Counted from the first letter of the stretch, positions 1 through 8,737 are shown. The stretch: 64,000 nt of DNA from Paracoccus luteus (GCF_004522155.1 NZ_SDEA01000001.1:537393-601392), one strand, 5' to 3'. A program made the numbers and translations. Notes: generated by a model not told the origin, from the letters alone.

Positions 1-32
1 CCGGGCAAACGCCCGCCCCATGCCGGACCAAC

Positions 33-965
33 ATGCCGCCCGATACCCCGTTCGATCTGTCCCGCGCGCGGGTGTGCGTCGTCCTTAACCCCGGATCGGG
101 GCGCAGGGATCGCGGCCGATGCCAGGCGCTGCTGCGCCGCGGGCTGGACGGACGCGCAGCCGAGCTGTCGCTGCGCACCGCCCGGCGCGGGGCAGACCTG
201 CCCCGCATCGCCGCCCGCGCCGTCGCCGAAGGGTTCGACCTGATCGTCGCGGTGGGCGGCGACGGCACGCAGGCCGCCGTTGCCGGCGCCGTCGCGGGCA
301 CCGACGCCGCGATGGGGGTGATACCGGGCGGCACCTTCAACTTTTTCGCGCGCGACCTCGGCGTCGGCGACACGGTCGAGGCCGCGATCGCCACCCTGCT
401 GGACGGCCGCATCAGGGCCGTCGACGTTGGCCAGATCAACGACACGGTGTTCCTGAACAACGTCAGCTTTGGCGCCTGGCCCCGCATCCTGGAACGGCGC
501 GAGGCGGTCTATCGCCGCTGGGGCCGCAGCCGCGTCGCGGCCTATCTGTCCGCGCTGGGGGCATTTCGCGACCTGCGCCACCCGGTCGCGCTGAAGACCA
601 TCGATGAAGGGGTCGAGACGCGCTATTCCACCGCGCTGGCCTTTGTCGCGAAAAGCGCCGTTCAGCTGGAACAGCTGGGGCTGGAGGGTGCGAACGCGAT
701 CCGCGACGGCCATCTGGCGATCTTTGTCGCCCGCGCGCGCGGGCCGCGCCAGCTGGCGGGCGCGGCGCTGCGGCTGGCGTTCGGCTTTGCGGCGCGGGGC
801 AGCGATTTCGACCTGGTGATCGACGACGACCTGGTGATCGATACCATGCCCGCGCGCCGCGACGTGGCCCACGACGGCGAACGCACGCGGCTGACCGGCC
901 CGTTCCGCTTGCGCGTCCGGCGCGGCGCGCTGCGGGTCGTGGTGCCGGCAGGGGGCGGGCCGTGA
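33..965 (+). CDS. Diacylglycerol kinase family lipid kinase
   Basis: 310 aa. The N-terminal half is a DAGK catalytic domain: a beta-strand VCVVLNPGSGRR near residue 15 and the nucleotide-binding GGDGTQ motif near residue 75, followed by GGTFNFFARDLG. The C-terminal half is the beta-rich YegS/DgkB-like domain. Such enzymes phosphorylate diacylglycerol or a related lipid at the inner membrane face; the exact substrate cannot be read. The first ATG of the frame is used. Its stop overlaps the GTG start of the next gene (GTGA), so the two are probably translated together. Confidence 0.85.
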   Translation: MPPDTPFDLSRARVCVVLNPGSGRRDRGRCQALLRRGLDGRAAELSLRTARRGADLPRIAARAVAEGFDLIVAVGGDGTQAAVAGAVAGTDAAMGVIPGGTFNFFARDLGVGDTVEAAIATLLDGRIRAVDVGQINDTVFLNNVSFGAWPRILERREAVYRRWGRSRVAAYLSALGAFRDLRHPVALKTIDEGVETRYSTALAFVAKSAVQLEQLGLEGANAIRDGHLAIFVARARGPRQLAGAALRLAFGFAARGSDFDLVIDDDLVIDTMPARRDVAHDGERTRLTGPFRLRVRRGALRVVVPAGGGP

Positions 966-1756
966 CCCGCATCGCATTCCTGACCGACCTGCATTTCGGG
1001 TTTCACCGCGCCGGTCTGGTCGCGCCGCTGCTGGCCCGCCTCAACGCCTGCGCGCCCGCGCTGGTCGTCGTGGGCGGCGACCTTTCGCATCGCGGGCGTC
1101 CCGGACAGCTGGCCGCCGCCGCCGCCTTCCTGTCCCGGCTGGACGCACCCTGGATGGCGGTGCCCGGAAACCACGACCTGCCGCTGTTCGATCTGCCGCA
1201 GCGGCTGGCGGCCCCGCGGGCGGCCTTTCGCGCGGCCATCGCCGCCGACACCCGGCCGGTGCGGCGGGTGGACGGGGTGCGCGTGATGGGCGTGGACAGC
1301 ACCGATCCGCTGGCGTGGCAGCGCGGCGCGATCGACGCCCGCCAGATCGCGCGCGTCTGCGCCACCGCCGCGCCGGGGCTGACCAACGTCGCCGTCCTGC
1401 ACCACCCGCTGCGCCACCGCCCCGGCGTTGACAAGGCGCTGATGCGGGGTGCCGGCCCGGCGCTGGCCGCGTTCCAGGCGGCAGGGATTCATGTCGTGCT
1501 GACCGGGCATCTGCATGTCTGGTCGGCGGGCGCGTTCCTTGGGCAGGGGGGGGACGACCGCCTGCTGCACATCCAGGGCGGCACGGCCCTGTGCGCGCGC
1601 GCCTCGGACCGGCAGAACGAGTTTGCGCTGCTGACCTTCGACGGGCCGGAACTGTCGGTCGAACGCCACGTCGCGCCGATGCCCGACACCGTGTTCCTGC
1701 CGCCCGTGGCCCGGCGGTTCTCGCGCGCGTCGGGGCGGTGGGTGGCGCTGGACTAG
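962..1756 (+). CDS. Metallophosphoesterase
   Basis: 264 aa, GTG start overlapping the stop of the lipid kinase gene. It carries the full calcineurin-like metal-binding set in order: TDLHFG near the N-terminus, GGDLSHRG, GNHD, LHHP and GHLHVW. These ligate a dinuclear metal centre that hydrolyses phosphomono- or diesters. The substrate is unknown; coupling to a lipid kinase suggests phospholipid turnover, but that is only context. The stop codon overlaps the stop of the convergent small gene (shared CTAG). Confidence 0.87.
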   Translation: MTRIAFLTDLHFGFHRAGLVAPLLARLNACAPALVVVGGDLSHRGRPGQLAAAAAFLSRLDAPWMAVPGNHDLPLFDLPQRLAAPRAAFRAAIAADTRPVRRVDGVRVMGVDSTDPLAWQRGAIDARQIARVCATAAPGLTNVAVLHHPLRHRPGVDKALMRGAGPALAAFQAAGIHVVLTGHLHVWSAGAFLGQGGDDRLLHIQGGTALCARASDRQNEFALLTFDGPELSVERHVAPMPDTVFLPPVARRFSRASGRWVALD

Positions 1757-1977
1757 CGGCGCTTGCCGCCCTTGCCCTTGCCCGGCCCGCGGCCGCCCAT
1801 CGCGCGGGCGGTTTCCACGGCGGCCAGCAGTTCCTCGGCGATCTCGGCGGCCTCGTCGGGGTCGAAGTCCAGCGGCAGGTCGATGCCGTCTCCCTCGACA
1901 TAGATGCGGACCATGCCCTGGTCGGTCGGCCCGATCTGCAGATTCGCGGCGACGTCGCTTTGGCTGTTGATGCTCAT
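1753..1977 (-). CDS. Small conserved protein, DUF6324-like
   Basis: 74 aa. It begins MSINSQSDVAANLQIGPTDQ, has an acidic middle (LPLDFDPDEAAEIAEELLAA) and a basic Gly/Lys/Arg tail. From memory it resembles the DUF6324 family of small Rhodobacteraceae proteins. No enzymatic motif, signal peptide or membrane segment is visible. It lies convergent to the phosphoesterase gene. The acidic helix plus basic tail could suit a nucleic-acid or protein-binding adaptor, but the function is unknown. Confidence 0.7.
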   Translation of the reverse strand: MSINSQSDVAANLQIGPTDQGMVRIYVEGDGIDLPLDFDPDEAAEIAEELLAAVETARAMGGRGPGKGKGGKRR

Positions 1978-2105
1978 GTGCCGGTCCTTTCGCTGCCTTG
2001 TCGCCGGGTCTAGCTCCGCCGGCCCCGCGCGGCAAGCGGCGCGCGGGGGGCGCGTGCAACAGGCACTTGCATCCGCGCCGGGTCCGGCGTAAGCGATCCG
2101 CCAGT

Positions 2106-2182
2106 GCCGCCTTAGCTCAGTTGGTTAGAGCGCTAGATTGTGGATCTAGAGGTCCCCCGTTCAAGCCGGGGAGGCGGTACCA
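2106..2182 (+). tRNA. tRNA-His (anticodon GTG)
   Basis: 77 nt with the CCA end encoded. The acceptor arm pairs GCCGCCT (2106-2112) with AGGCGGT; the D arm begins TAGCTCAG; the anticodon arm is CTAGA-TTGTGGA-TCTAG, giving GTG; the T arm contains GTTCAAG. The discriminator base is A73 and no encoded G-1 pairs with it, with a G1.U72 wobble. This is the divergent tRNA-His form known from alphaproteobacteria, whose HisRS does not need G-1:C73. Confidence 0.97.
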
Positions 2183-2270
2183 TTTCCCCCCTGTCCCGTG
2201 TCCGACCACCCCGCGCATTGCCGGGGGCGTGGCGCGGCCGGTGTCGCGCAGGTCGGGCAAGAGGGGGTTC

Positions 2271-3092
2271 ATGACCGACGCAAGCGGCATCGACTGGACG
2301 GATGCGTTCGAGAACGCGGCCCATATCCCCGATGGCCCCGCCTGGCCCGCCCGGCTGGCGGCCGAGGCCGCGGCGGCGCGCGACCGGCTGGCCGCGCAGG
2401 CGTTCCAAACCCTGCGCTATGGCGACGATCCCCGGCAGACGCTGGACCTGATCGCGCCTGCGGGGGCGTCGCGGGGCCTCGCCGTGTTCGTCCACGGCGG
2501 CTATTGGAAGGCCTTCGATCCGTCCGCGTGGACCCATCTGGCGCTGGGTGCGCGGGCGGCGGGCTGGACGGTGGCGCTGCCCGGCTATCGGCTGGCGCCA
2601 GCGGCGCGGATCGCCGACATCACCCGCGACGTGGCCGCCGCCGTCGCGCGCGCGGCGCAGCTGGTGCCCGGTGGGGTCCGGCTGGCGGGCCATTCGGCGG
2701 GCGGGCAACTGGCCGCACGGCTGGCCAGCGACCCAGGGTTGCTGCCCCCGGCCGTCCACGCGCGCATCGCGGCGGTGCTGTCGATCAGCGGGTTGCACGA
2801 CCTGCGCCCGCTGACCCTCGCGGCGATGAACGCGATCCTGCGGCTGGACGCGGCCGAGGCTGTGTCCGAAAGCCCGGCGCTGGCCCCGCCGCCCCCGGTT
2901 CCCGTCACCGCCTGGGTCGGCGGCGACGAGCGGCCCGAGTTCCTGCGCCAGTCCGCGCTGCTGGTGGAACGCTGGCGCGAGGCAGGCGGACAGGCCCGGC
3001 TGGTCGTCCAGCCGGACCTGCATCACATGAACGTCGTGGCCGGGCTGACCGCACCCGACAGCCCGATCACCCGCGCGTGGCTGGGCGGCTGA
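2271..3092 (+). CDS. Alpha/beta hydrolase (HGGYW esterase/formamidase type)
   Basis: 273 aa from the ATG at 2271; the frame is open further upstream, but that part overlaps the tRNA. The oxyanion-hole motif FVHGGYW lies near residue 70 and the nucleophile elbow AGHSAGGQLA near residue 143. Near the end come DERPEF and the candidate catalytic histidine in LHHMNVV. The HGG-Y-W form resembles arylformamidases and carboxylesterases of the HSL class, so kynurenine formamidase activity is possible. No tryptophan-degradation gene is adjacent. The gene is convergent with the ABC operon, separated by six bases. Confidence 0.8.
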   Translation: MTDASGIDWTDAFENAAHIPDGPAWPARLAAEAAAARDRLAAQAFQTLRYGDDPRQTLDLIAPAGASRGLAVFVHGGYWKAFDPSAWTHLALGARAAGWTVALPGYRLAPAARIADITRDVAAAVARAAQLVPGGVRLAGHSAGGQLAARLASDPGLLPPAVHARIAAVLSISGLHDLRPLTLAAMNAILRLDAAEAVSESPALAPPPPVPVTAWVGGDERPEFLRQSALLVERWREAGGQARLVVQPDLHHMNVVAGLTAPDSPITRAWLGG

Positions 3093-3098
3093 GCCGGG

Positions 3099-4085
3099 CT
3101 ATTGCAGCGCCTTGTCGGTGATGGTGCTGGTCCACGCACCCTCGGGCGCCTTGGAAATCACCGGGTCCGATCCGCCCGACAGCAGCGTCTGGACGGTGCG
3201 TTCCGCGTCGGCGGGGTCCAGCGCGCCGTTCGACCCGGCGGTCAGCTTGGCCACCTCGCGCACCATGCGCAGTTGGTGGGCCTCGGTCTGGGCGCCGGTT
3301 TCGTCGTTCTCCAGCACGATGTCGGCGGCTTCCTCGGGGTTTTCCTCGGCGTATTTCCAGCCCTTCATGCTGGCGCGGACGAACCGGGCCAGCCGGTCCT
3401 GCATGGCCGGGTCGGCCAGCGTCTCCTCCAGCACATACAGCCCGTCCTCCAGCGTGGCGACGCCCTGATCCTCATACTTGAAGGTCACCAGATCCTCGGG
3501 GGCGATGCCCGCGTCCAGCACCTGCCCGTATTCGTTATAGGTCATGGTCGAGATGCAGGCCGCCTGCTTTTGCAGCAGCGGATCGACGTTGAAGCCCTGT
3601 TTCAGCACCGTCACCCCGTCCGGCCCGCCCTGGGTCGGCAGCCCCAGATGGTTCATCCACGACAGGAAGGGATATTCGTTGCCGAAGAACCAGACCCCCA
3701 GCGTCTTGCCCTTGAAGTCGGTCCCGGGATCGGTGACGCCGCTTTCCTTGAGGCAGGTCAGCATCATCCCCGACGACTTGAACGGCTGGGCGATGTTGAC
3801 GATGGGCAGGCCCTTTTCGCGGGCGGCGAGCGCCGCGGGCATCCATTCCACCGTCACGTCCGCCCCGCCCCCGGCCAGAACCTGCGTCGGCGCGATGTCG
3901 GGGCCGCCGGGCTTGATCGTGACGTTCAGGTTCTCGTCTTCATAGAACCCCTTGTCCTTGGCGACGTAATAGCCGGCGAACTGCGCCTGCGTGACCCATT
4001 TCAGCTGCAGCGTCAGATCGTCCGCCGCCTGCGCCGCGCCTGCCGCCAGCATCAGCGCCGCGGTTGTCGTCATCAGTCTGGTCAT
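3099..4085 (-). CDS. ABC transporter substrate-binding protein, NMT1/THI5-like
   Basis: 328 aa. A signal peptide (MTRLMTTTAALMLAAGAAQA) precedes a mature start at ADDLTLQLKWV. LKWVTQAQFAGYYVAKDKGF is the typical opening of NMT1/THI5-like periplasmic binding proteins. The second of two adjacent ATGs is chosen because GGAG lies six bases before it. It is last in a minus-strand operon with dihydropyrimidinase, so the ligand is probably a pyrimidine, dihydropyrimidine or hydantoin. The cysteine-rich motif of thiamine-precursor binders is not seen. Confidence 0.85.
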   Translation of the reverse strand: MTRLMTTTAALMLAAGAAQAADDLTLQLKWVTQAQFAGYYVAKDKGFYEDENLNVTIKPGGPDIAPTQVLAGGGADVTVEWMPAALAAREKGLPIVNIAQPFKSSGMMLTCLKESGVTDPGTDFKGKTLGVWFFGNEYPFLSWMNHLGLPTQGGPDGVTVLKQGFNVDPLLQKQAACISTMTYNEYGQVLDAGIAPEDLVTFKYEDQGVATLEDGLYVLEETLADPAMQDRLARFVRASMKGWKYAEENPEEAADIVLENDETGAQTEAHQLRMVREVAKLTAGSNGALDPADAERTVQTLLSGGSDPVISKAPEGAWTSTITDKALQ

Positions 4086-4120
4086 CATCCACTCCACTGT
4101 TGAAAGGGCGTTTTCGCCCG

Positions 4121-4972
4121 TTATGGGCGCTGCGACGGGTGCCAGAAGGTGACCCGCCGTTCGATCAGCGCGACGATTGCATAGAACAGCGACCCCGCGA
4201 TCGCGGCCATCAGAATCTCGGCCCAGACCAGCGCCAGATCCAGCTGGCCCACGGCGGTCGAGATGCGGAACCCCATGCCGCGCGTCGGGCTGCCGAAGAA
4301 CTCGGCGACGATGGCGCCGATCAGGGCAAGGGTGGTGGTGATCTTCAGCCCGTTGAACAGGAACGGCATGGCGGCGGGCAGGCGCAGCTTCAGCAGGCCC
4401 TGCCAGTATCCCGCGCTGAACGTCGCCATCTGGTCGCGTTGCAGCGCGTCGGTCGCGGCCAGCCCCGCGACCATGTTCACGAGGATCGGAAAGAACACCA
4501 TGACGACGACGACGGCCGCCTTGGACTGCCAGTCGAAACCGAACCACATCACCAGAATCGGCGCGATGCCGATGATCGGCAGGGCGGCGACGAAATTGCC
4601 CACCGGCAGCAGCCCGCGTTGCAGAAAGGGCGAGCGGTCGATGGCGATGGCGGTGGCGACCGCCAGCGCCGCCCCGGTCAGCCAGCCGGTCAGCGCGCCG
4701 CGGACCAGCGTCTGCCAGGAATCCGACAGGATCATCGGCAGGCTGCCCGCGAATCGCTCCCCGATGGCCGAGGGCGCGGGCAGGATCACCGCCGGGATGG
4801 CGAACATCGCGACGGCAAGCTGCCAGGTCATCAGCACGGTCAGGCCAAAGATTGCCGCGACCGCCAGCCGCCGCGGGCGCCGCCAGCGTGGCGCGACCGC
4901 CGCGTTGGCCAGCCGGGCATTCGCGGCCCACGCGGCCAGCCACAACAGCACCAGCGGCAGCGCCGCGATCAT
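4121..4972 (-). CDS. ABC transporter permease
   Basis: 283 aa with an N-terminal membrane segment (IAALPLVLLWLAAWAA) and at least five more hydrophobic segments. The BPD_transp_1 coupling region shows as DALQRDQMATFSAGYW followed by LPAAMPFLFNGLKI (EAA loop). It belongs to the SsuC/TauC-like permeases that pair with NMT1-type binding proteins. The start ATG at 4972 overlaps the stop of the upstream permease (ATGA). It is probably the second half of a heterodimeric channel for the hydantoin/pyrimidine importer. Confidence 0.88.
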   Translation of the reverse strand: MIAALPLVLLWLAAWAANARLANAAVAPRWRRPRRLAVAAIFGLTVLMTWQLAVAMFAIPAVILPAPSAIGERFAGSLPMILSDSWQTLVRGALTGWLTGAALAVATAIAIDRSPFLQRGLLPVGNFVAALPIIGIAPILVMWFGFDWQSKAAVVVVMVFFPILVNMVAGLAATDALQRDQMATFSAGYWQGLLKLRLPAAMPFLFNGLKITTTLALIGAIVAEFFGSPTRGMGFRISTAVGQLDLALVWAEILMAAIAGSLFYAIVALIERRVTFWHPSQRP

Positions 4973-5832
4973 CGCGCCAGCCCCATGCGGCGCAGGACAA
5001 GCCGCTCGGCCAGGCCGATGGACCAGACCAGCGCCGCCGCCAGGATCGCGGCCGCGAACAGCGCCGCCCAGATCTGGACGGTCTGCCCGTAATAGCTGCC
5101 CGACAGCAGCCGCGCCCCCAGACCCTGCGTCGCGCCGGCGGGCAGTTCGGCCACGATGGTGCCCACCAGCGCCGCCGCCACCGCCACCTTGAGCGAGGCG
5201 AACAGATAGGGCAGCGACGCCGGCAGGCGCAGATGCCGCAGCACCGCGCCCCCGCCCGCGTTCCACGACCGCATCAGGTCCAGTTGCATCGCGTCGGGGG
5301 CGCGCAGCCCCTTGACCATGCCCACCAGCACCGGAAAGAACGACAGCCACGCGGAAATGAACGCCTTGGGCAGCAGGCCGGTCACCCCGGCGCTGGCAAA
5401 GACCACGATCACCATCGGCGCGATGGCGAGGATCGGCACGGTCTGGCTGGCCACCGCCCAGGGCATGATGGACATGTCCATGACCCGGCTGTGAACGATG
5501 CCCACCGCCAGCAGGATGCCCGCCGCCGAGCCGATGGCAAAGCCCGCCAGCGTCGCCGACAGCGTGATCCAGCCGTGCCAGACGAGGCTGCGCTTGGACG
5601 TGATCTTCTGCCCCGCCACCCCGTCCCACAGCCCCGCGGCGACCTGATGCGGCGCGGGCAGGACCGGGCGTTCCAGCGTCATCGTCTGGCGCAGCAACTC
5701 GCCCGCCGTGACCGACGTGCCCGCCCGCGCCGCCTGGTCGCGGACCCAGGGCGCGTTCATCCAGACCGCCGCCAGATACCACGCGACGACGATGGCGCCC
5801 AGCACGGCCAGCACCGGCACGATCCGCCTCAT
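4969..5832 (-). CDS. ABC transporter permease
   Basis: 287 aa. It has an N-terminal anchor (PVLAVLGAIVVAWYLAAVWM), then a periplasmic stretch and the permease core. The EAA-like loop is APDAMQLDLMRSW followed by LPASLPYLFASLKV. It is paralogous to the following permease and shares a four-base overlap with it, so the two are made together as one channel. About 90 bp separate it from the ATPase gene, and that gap holds a double hairpin repeat. Confidence 0.88.
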   Translation of the reverse strand: MRRIVPVLAVLGAIVVAWYLAAVWMNAPWVRDQAARAGTSVTAGELLRQTMTLERPVLPAPHQVAAGLWDGVAGQKITSKRSLVWHGWITLSATLAGFAIGSAAGILLAVGIVHSRVMDMSIMPWAVASQTVPILAIAPMVIVVFASAGVTGLLPKAFISAWLSFFPVLVGMVKGLRAPDAMQLDLMRSWNAGGGAVLRHLRLPASLPYLFASLKVAVAAALVGTIVAELPAGATQGLGARLLSGSYYGQTVQIWAALFAAAILAAALVWSIGLAERLVLRRMGLAR

Positions 5833-5855
5833 TCCGGGCCCCGCACCATCTTCTG

Positions 5856-5898
5856 GCGGGAAATATCCCGCGGGGGTCCGGGGGCGCGAAGCCCCCGG
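5856..5898. repeat. Double-hairpin intergenic repeat (REP-like)
   Basis: Two perfect inverted repeats lie back to back between the ATPase and permease genes. The first is GCGGGA-AATA-TCCCGC (5856-5871). The second is CCGGGGGC-GCGAA-GCCCCCGG (5878-5898). The preceding TTCTGGCGGGAAATATCCC resembles the elements at 26050 and 26226. Elements like this recur between genes in many Rhodobacteraceae (from memory). Inside an operon it could tune the relative expression of ATPase and permeases. Confidence 0.7.
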
Positions 5899-5922
5899 TG
5901 GCCGCCCGCGCTGGCGCCGCGC

Positions 5923-6702
5923 TCAGTCATAGGAGTGCCCCGCGCGCAGCCCTTCGCGGACACGCTGCGCAATCTCGATAAAGGCGGGGGTGTCGCGGAT
6001 TTCCAGCGGGCGGTGCCGGGGCAGAGGGCTGTCGATGATGTCGGCGATGCGGCCGGGGCGCGGGCTCATCACGACGATGCGGGTGGACAGATAGACCGCC
6101 TCGGGGATCGAATGGGTGACAAAGCCGATGGTCTTGCCGGTCTTGTCCCACAAGGCCAGCAGCGCCTCGTTCAGGCGGTCGCGCACGATCTCGTCCAGCG
6201 CGCCGAACGGCTCGTCCATCAGCAGGATGTCGGCGTCAAAGGACAGCGCCCGCGCGATGGACGCGCGCTGCTGCATGCCGCCAGACAGCTGCCAGGGATA
6301 CTTGCCGCCGAACCCCGCCAGATCGACCAGATCCAGCACCCGCGCCACCCGCGCGGCGCGGTCGGCGCGGGTAAATCCCATGATCTCAAGGGGCAGGGCG
6401 ATGTTCCCCGACATCGTCCGCCACGGATACAGCCCCGCCGCCTGGAACACATAGCCATAGGCCCGCGCCCGCCGGGCCGCGTCGGGCGTCATCCCGTTGA
6501 CCGTCAGCCGGCCCGCGGTCGGCGTTTCCAGCCCGGCGATGCAGCGCAGGAACGTCGTCTTGCCGCAACCCGACGGCCCGATAAAGCTGACAAAATCGCC
6601 GCGCCGGATGCTCAGGTCCACGTCTTTCAGCGCATGGACCGGGCCGTCGGCGGTCTGGAAGGTCAGGCCGACGCCCTGCGCCTGCACGACGGGACCGTCC
6701 AT
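5923..6702 (-). CDS. ABC transporter ATP-binding protein
   Basis: 259 aa. It contains Walker A (GPSGCGKT, near residue 44), Q-loop, the signature LSGGMQQR (near 145), Walker B ILLMDEPFGALDE and H-loop VTHSIPEAV. It is of the SsuB/TauB/nitrate type. The start ATG at 6702 shares one base with the stop of the dihydropyrimidinase gene (TGATG), which ties the transporter to the catabolic enzyme. It energises the permease pair downstream. Confidence 0.92.
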   Translation of the reverse strand: MDGPVVQAQGVGLTFQTADGPVHALKDVDLSIRRGDFVSFIGPSGCGKTTFLRCIAGLETPTAGRLTVNGMTPDAARRARAYGYVFQAAGLYPWRTMSGNIALPLEIMGFTRADRAARVARVLDLVDLAGFGGKYPWQLSGGMQQRASIARALSFDADILLMDEPFGALDEIVRDRLNEALLALWDKTGKTIGFVTHSIPEAVYLSTRIVVMSPRPGRIADIIDSPLPRHRPLEIRDTPAFIEIAQRVREGLRAGHSYD

Positions 6703-8153
6703 CACACCCCCGTCGCCGGAATGCCCGACCGCTCGACCGGGCGGGGCGCGGTCAGCTCCTTCCATGTCGACAGGGCGCGGTTCACCCCGCCCTGCGGCGT
6801 GCGGGCGACGAACTCGCCGTGGCCTTCGCGGCCGTCCACCTTGCCCTCGGTCACCGCCACGCGGCCGCGGGTCAGGGTGAACCGGGGCAGGCCGGTGACC
6901 GCGTGCCCCTCGAACACGTTGTAATCGATGGCCGATTGCTGGGTGGCGGCGCTGATCGTCTTGCCCGCCTTGGGGTCCAGCACCACCAGATCGGCGTCGC
7001 TGCCCACCAGCACCGCGCCCTTCTTCGGATACATCCCCATGATCTTGGCGATGTTGGTCGAGGTGATGGCGACGAACTCGTTCGGCGTCAGCCGGCCCGT
7101 CGCCACCCCATGCGTCCACAGCATGGGCAGTCGATCCTCGAGGCCCCCGGTGCCGTTCGGGATTTTCGTGAAATCCCCGATGCCGGTGCGCTTTTGCGCG
7201 GTGGTAAAGGCGCAGTGGTCCGTCGCCACGCAGGACAGCGACCCCGACATCAGCCCGGCCCACAGGCTGTCCTGATGCTGCCTGTTGCGGAACGGCGGAG
7301 ACATCACGCGGCGCGCGGCGTGGTCCCAGTCCGGGTTGAAATATTCGCTCTCGTCCAGCGTCAGGTGCTGGATCAGCGGCTCGCCCCAGACCCGGCGGCC
7401 CATTGCACGGGCGCGCCGGATCGCCTCATGGCTGTCCTCGCAGCTGACATGGACGACATACAGCGGCACGCGGGCCATGTCGGCGATCATGATGGCGCGG
7501 TTGGTGGCCTCGCCCTCGACCGCGGGGGGGCGGGAATAGGCGTGCGCCTCGGGGCCGGTGTTGCCCTCGGCCAGCAGGCGGGCGCACATCTCGGCCACGA
7601 CGTCGCCGTTCTCGGCGTGGACCATCGCAATGCCGCCCAGCTCGCCTACCCGGCGGAACGACGCGAACAATTCGTCGTCGTTGACCATCAGCGCGCCCTT
7701 GTAGGCCATGAAATGCTTGAAGCTGGTGATCCCCCGGTCCACCACCTGCGCCATTTCGGCGTGAATGCCCTCGTTCCAGCCGGTGATCGCCATGTGAAAC
7801 GAATAGTCGCAATGCGCGCGGGCGGTCTTGTTGTCCCAGATCTTCAGCGCGTCCAGCAGCGACTGGTCGGGCGCGGGCAGGGCAAAGTCGATGACCATCG
7901 TCGTCCCGCCGGCCAGCGCCGCCCGCGTGCCGGATTCGAAATCATCGGCGGAATAGGTGCCCATGAAGGGCATCTCGAGGTGCGTGTGCGGGTCGATGCC
8001 GCCCGGCATGACATAGCAGCCGGTGGCGTCGAGGGTGGTGTCGCCCGACAGGTTCGGGCCGATTTCGGCAATGCGGCCGTTTTCGATCAGGACGTCGGCC
8101 TTGTAGCTGAGGTCGGCGGTGACGATGGTGCCGTTGCGGATGACGGTGGTCAT
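6702..8153 (-). CDS. hydA: Dihydropyrimidinase (D-hydantoinase family)
   Basis: 483 aa from the ATG at 8153 (MTTVIRNGTIVTADLSYKAD), the usual family length; a longer upstream reading enters the next gene. Metal-centre residues are visible: GGIDPHTHLEMPF (HxH, near 60), the carboxylated lysine in SFKHFMAYKG (near 150), HAENGD, VVHVSCEDS and the aspartate of ATDHCAF. It opens 5,6-dihydrouracil or dihydrothymine to N-carbamoyl-beta-amino acids in the cytosol. The ribosome site (TTGAAAGATAAA) is weak and starts inside the end of the upstream gene. Confidence 0.92.
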   Translation of the reverse strand: MTTVIRNGTIVTADLSYKADVLIENGRIAEIGPNLSGDTTLDATGCYVMPGGIDPHTHLEMPFMGTYSADDFESGTRAALAGGTTMVIDFALPAPDQSLLDALKIWDNKTARAHCDYSFHMAITGWNEGIHAEMAQVVDRGITSFKHFMAYKGALMVNDDELFASFRRVGELGGIAMVHAENGDVVAEMCARLLAEGNTGPEAHAYSRPPAVEGEATNRAIMIADMARVPLYVVHVSCEDSHEAIRRARAMGRRVWGEPLIQHLTLDESEYFNPDWDHAARRVMSPPFRNRQHQDSLWAGLMSGSLSCVATDHCAFTTAQKRTGIGDFTKIPNGTGGLEDRLPMLWTHGVATGRLTPNEFVAITSTNIAKIMGMYPKKGAVLVGSDADLVVLDPKAGKTISAATQQSAIDYNVFEGHAVTGLPRFTLTRGRVAVTEGKVDGREGHGEFVARTPQGGVNRALSTWKELTAPRPVERSGIPATGV

Positions 8154-8161
8154 TTTATCTT

Positions 8162-8737
8162 TCAACCCTGTTGAAACTGGGGGACTACTATCTGGAGAGC
8201 TAAAAAAGCAATCCCGATCGCCGCCGTTTTCATTGCACATGCAAAGTACCTGCCACTTTTCTCAAGAACCGCGATGCTGCAGGTGATCGCTTCGTCATTT
8301 TTCTTTGCGAGTTCAGCCAGTAGCGTTTCGCATCCTGGGGCGGCGCAGTAGCTTGCAAGCGGAGCGGCGCGGGATCCCGAAGAAAACCCAGTCTTAGGTC
8401 GGAATGTATAGGCCGCTATCACCGCAGCTGTAAGAAGCGCAAAAAGTGAAATGATCTGCAAAGTTTGGGACGGCCAGTCGTCAGGTTTGAGCTGTGCGGC
8501 TATCGTTATCATTACGCCCAAGGCACTGCAGAACTGGACGGCACGCTGATCAGCGGCTAATGCCGCCGCGCCAATCTCATCGAGGAGGCGCTCGGTCTGA
8601 CGCAGCCGTTCTTTCTCTGCATCCAGAGCGGTGTAGACTTTCGCTTCTTCTGTCAGAGTGTTAGGCTGCAGCATGTCAATGAACACCGTGAGGCGAGATG
8701 TCTGAAAGCTCGAATACGCCTGTGCCGCAGAAGCCAC
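8162..8737 (-). CDS. Hypothetical membrane protein, lower-GC insert
   Basis: 191 aa from a GTG at 8737, or 170 aa from the ATG at 8674; neither has a clear ribosome site. A charged helix (EKERLRQTERLLDEIG) precedes a membrane hairpin (FCSALGVMITIAAQL and LQIISLFALLTAAVIAAYTF). A cysteine-containing loop follows, then a third segment (AAIGIAFLALQIVV). I recognise no family. The two- or three-segment layout after a coiled coil is loosely like small membrane effectors of defence systems, but this is only a resemblance. Codon third positions are clearly richer in A/T than in all neighbours, pointing to recent acquisition. It sits between amidase and dihydropyrimidinase genes of one pathway. Confidence 0.75.
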   Translation of the reverse strand: MASAAQAYSSFQTSRLTVFIDMLQPNTLTEEAKVYTALDAEKERLRQTERLLDEIGAAALAADQRAVQFCSALGVMITIAAQLKPDDWPSQTLQIISLFALLTAAVIAAYTFRPKTGFSSGSRAAPLASYCAAPGCETLLAELAKKNDEAITCSIAVLEKSGRYFACAMKTAAIGIAFLALQIVVPQFQQG

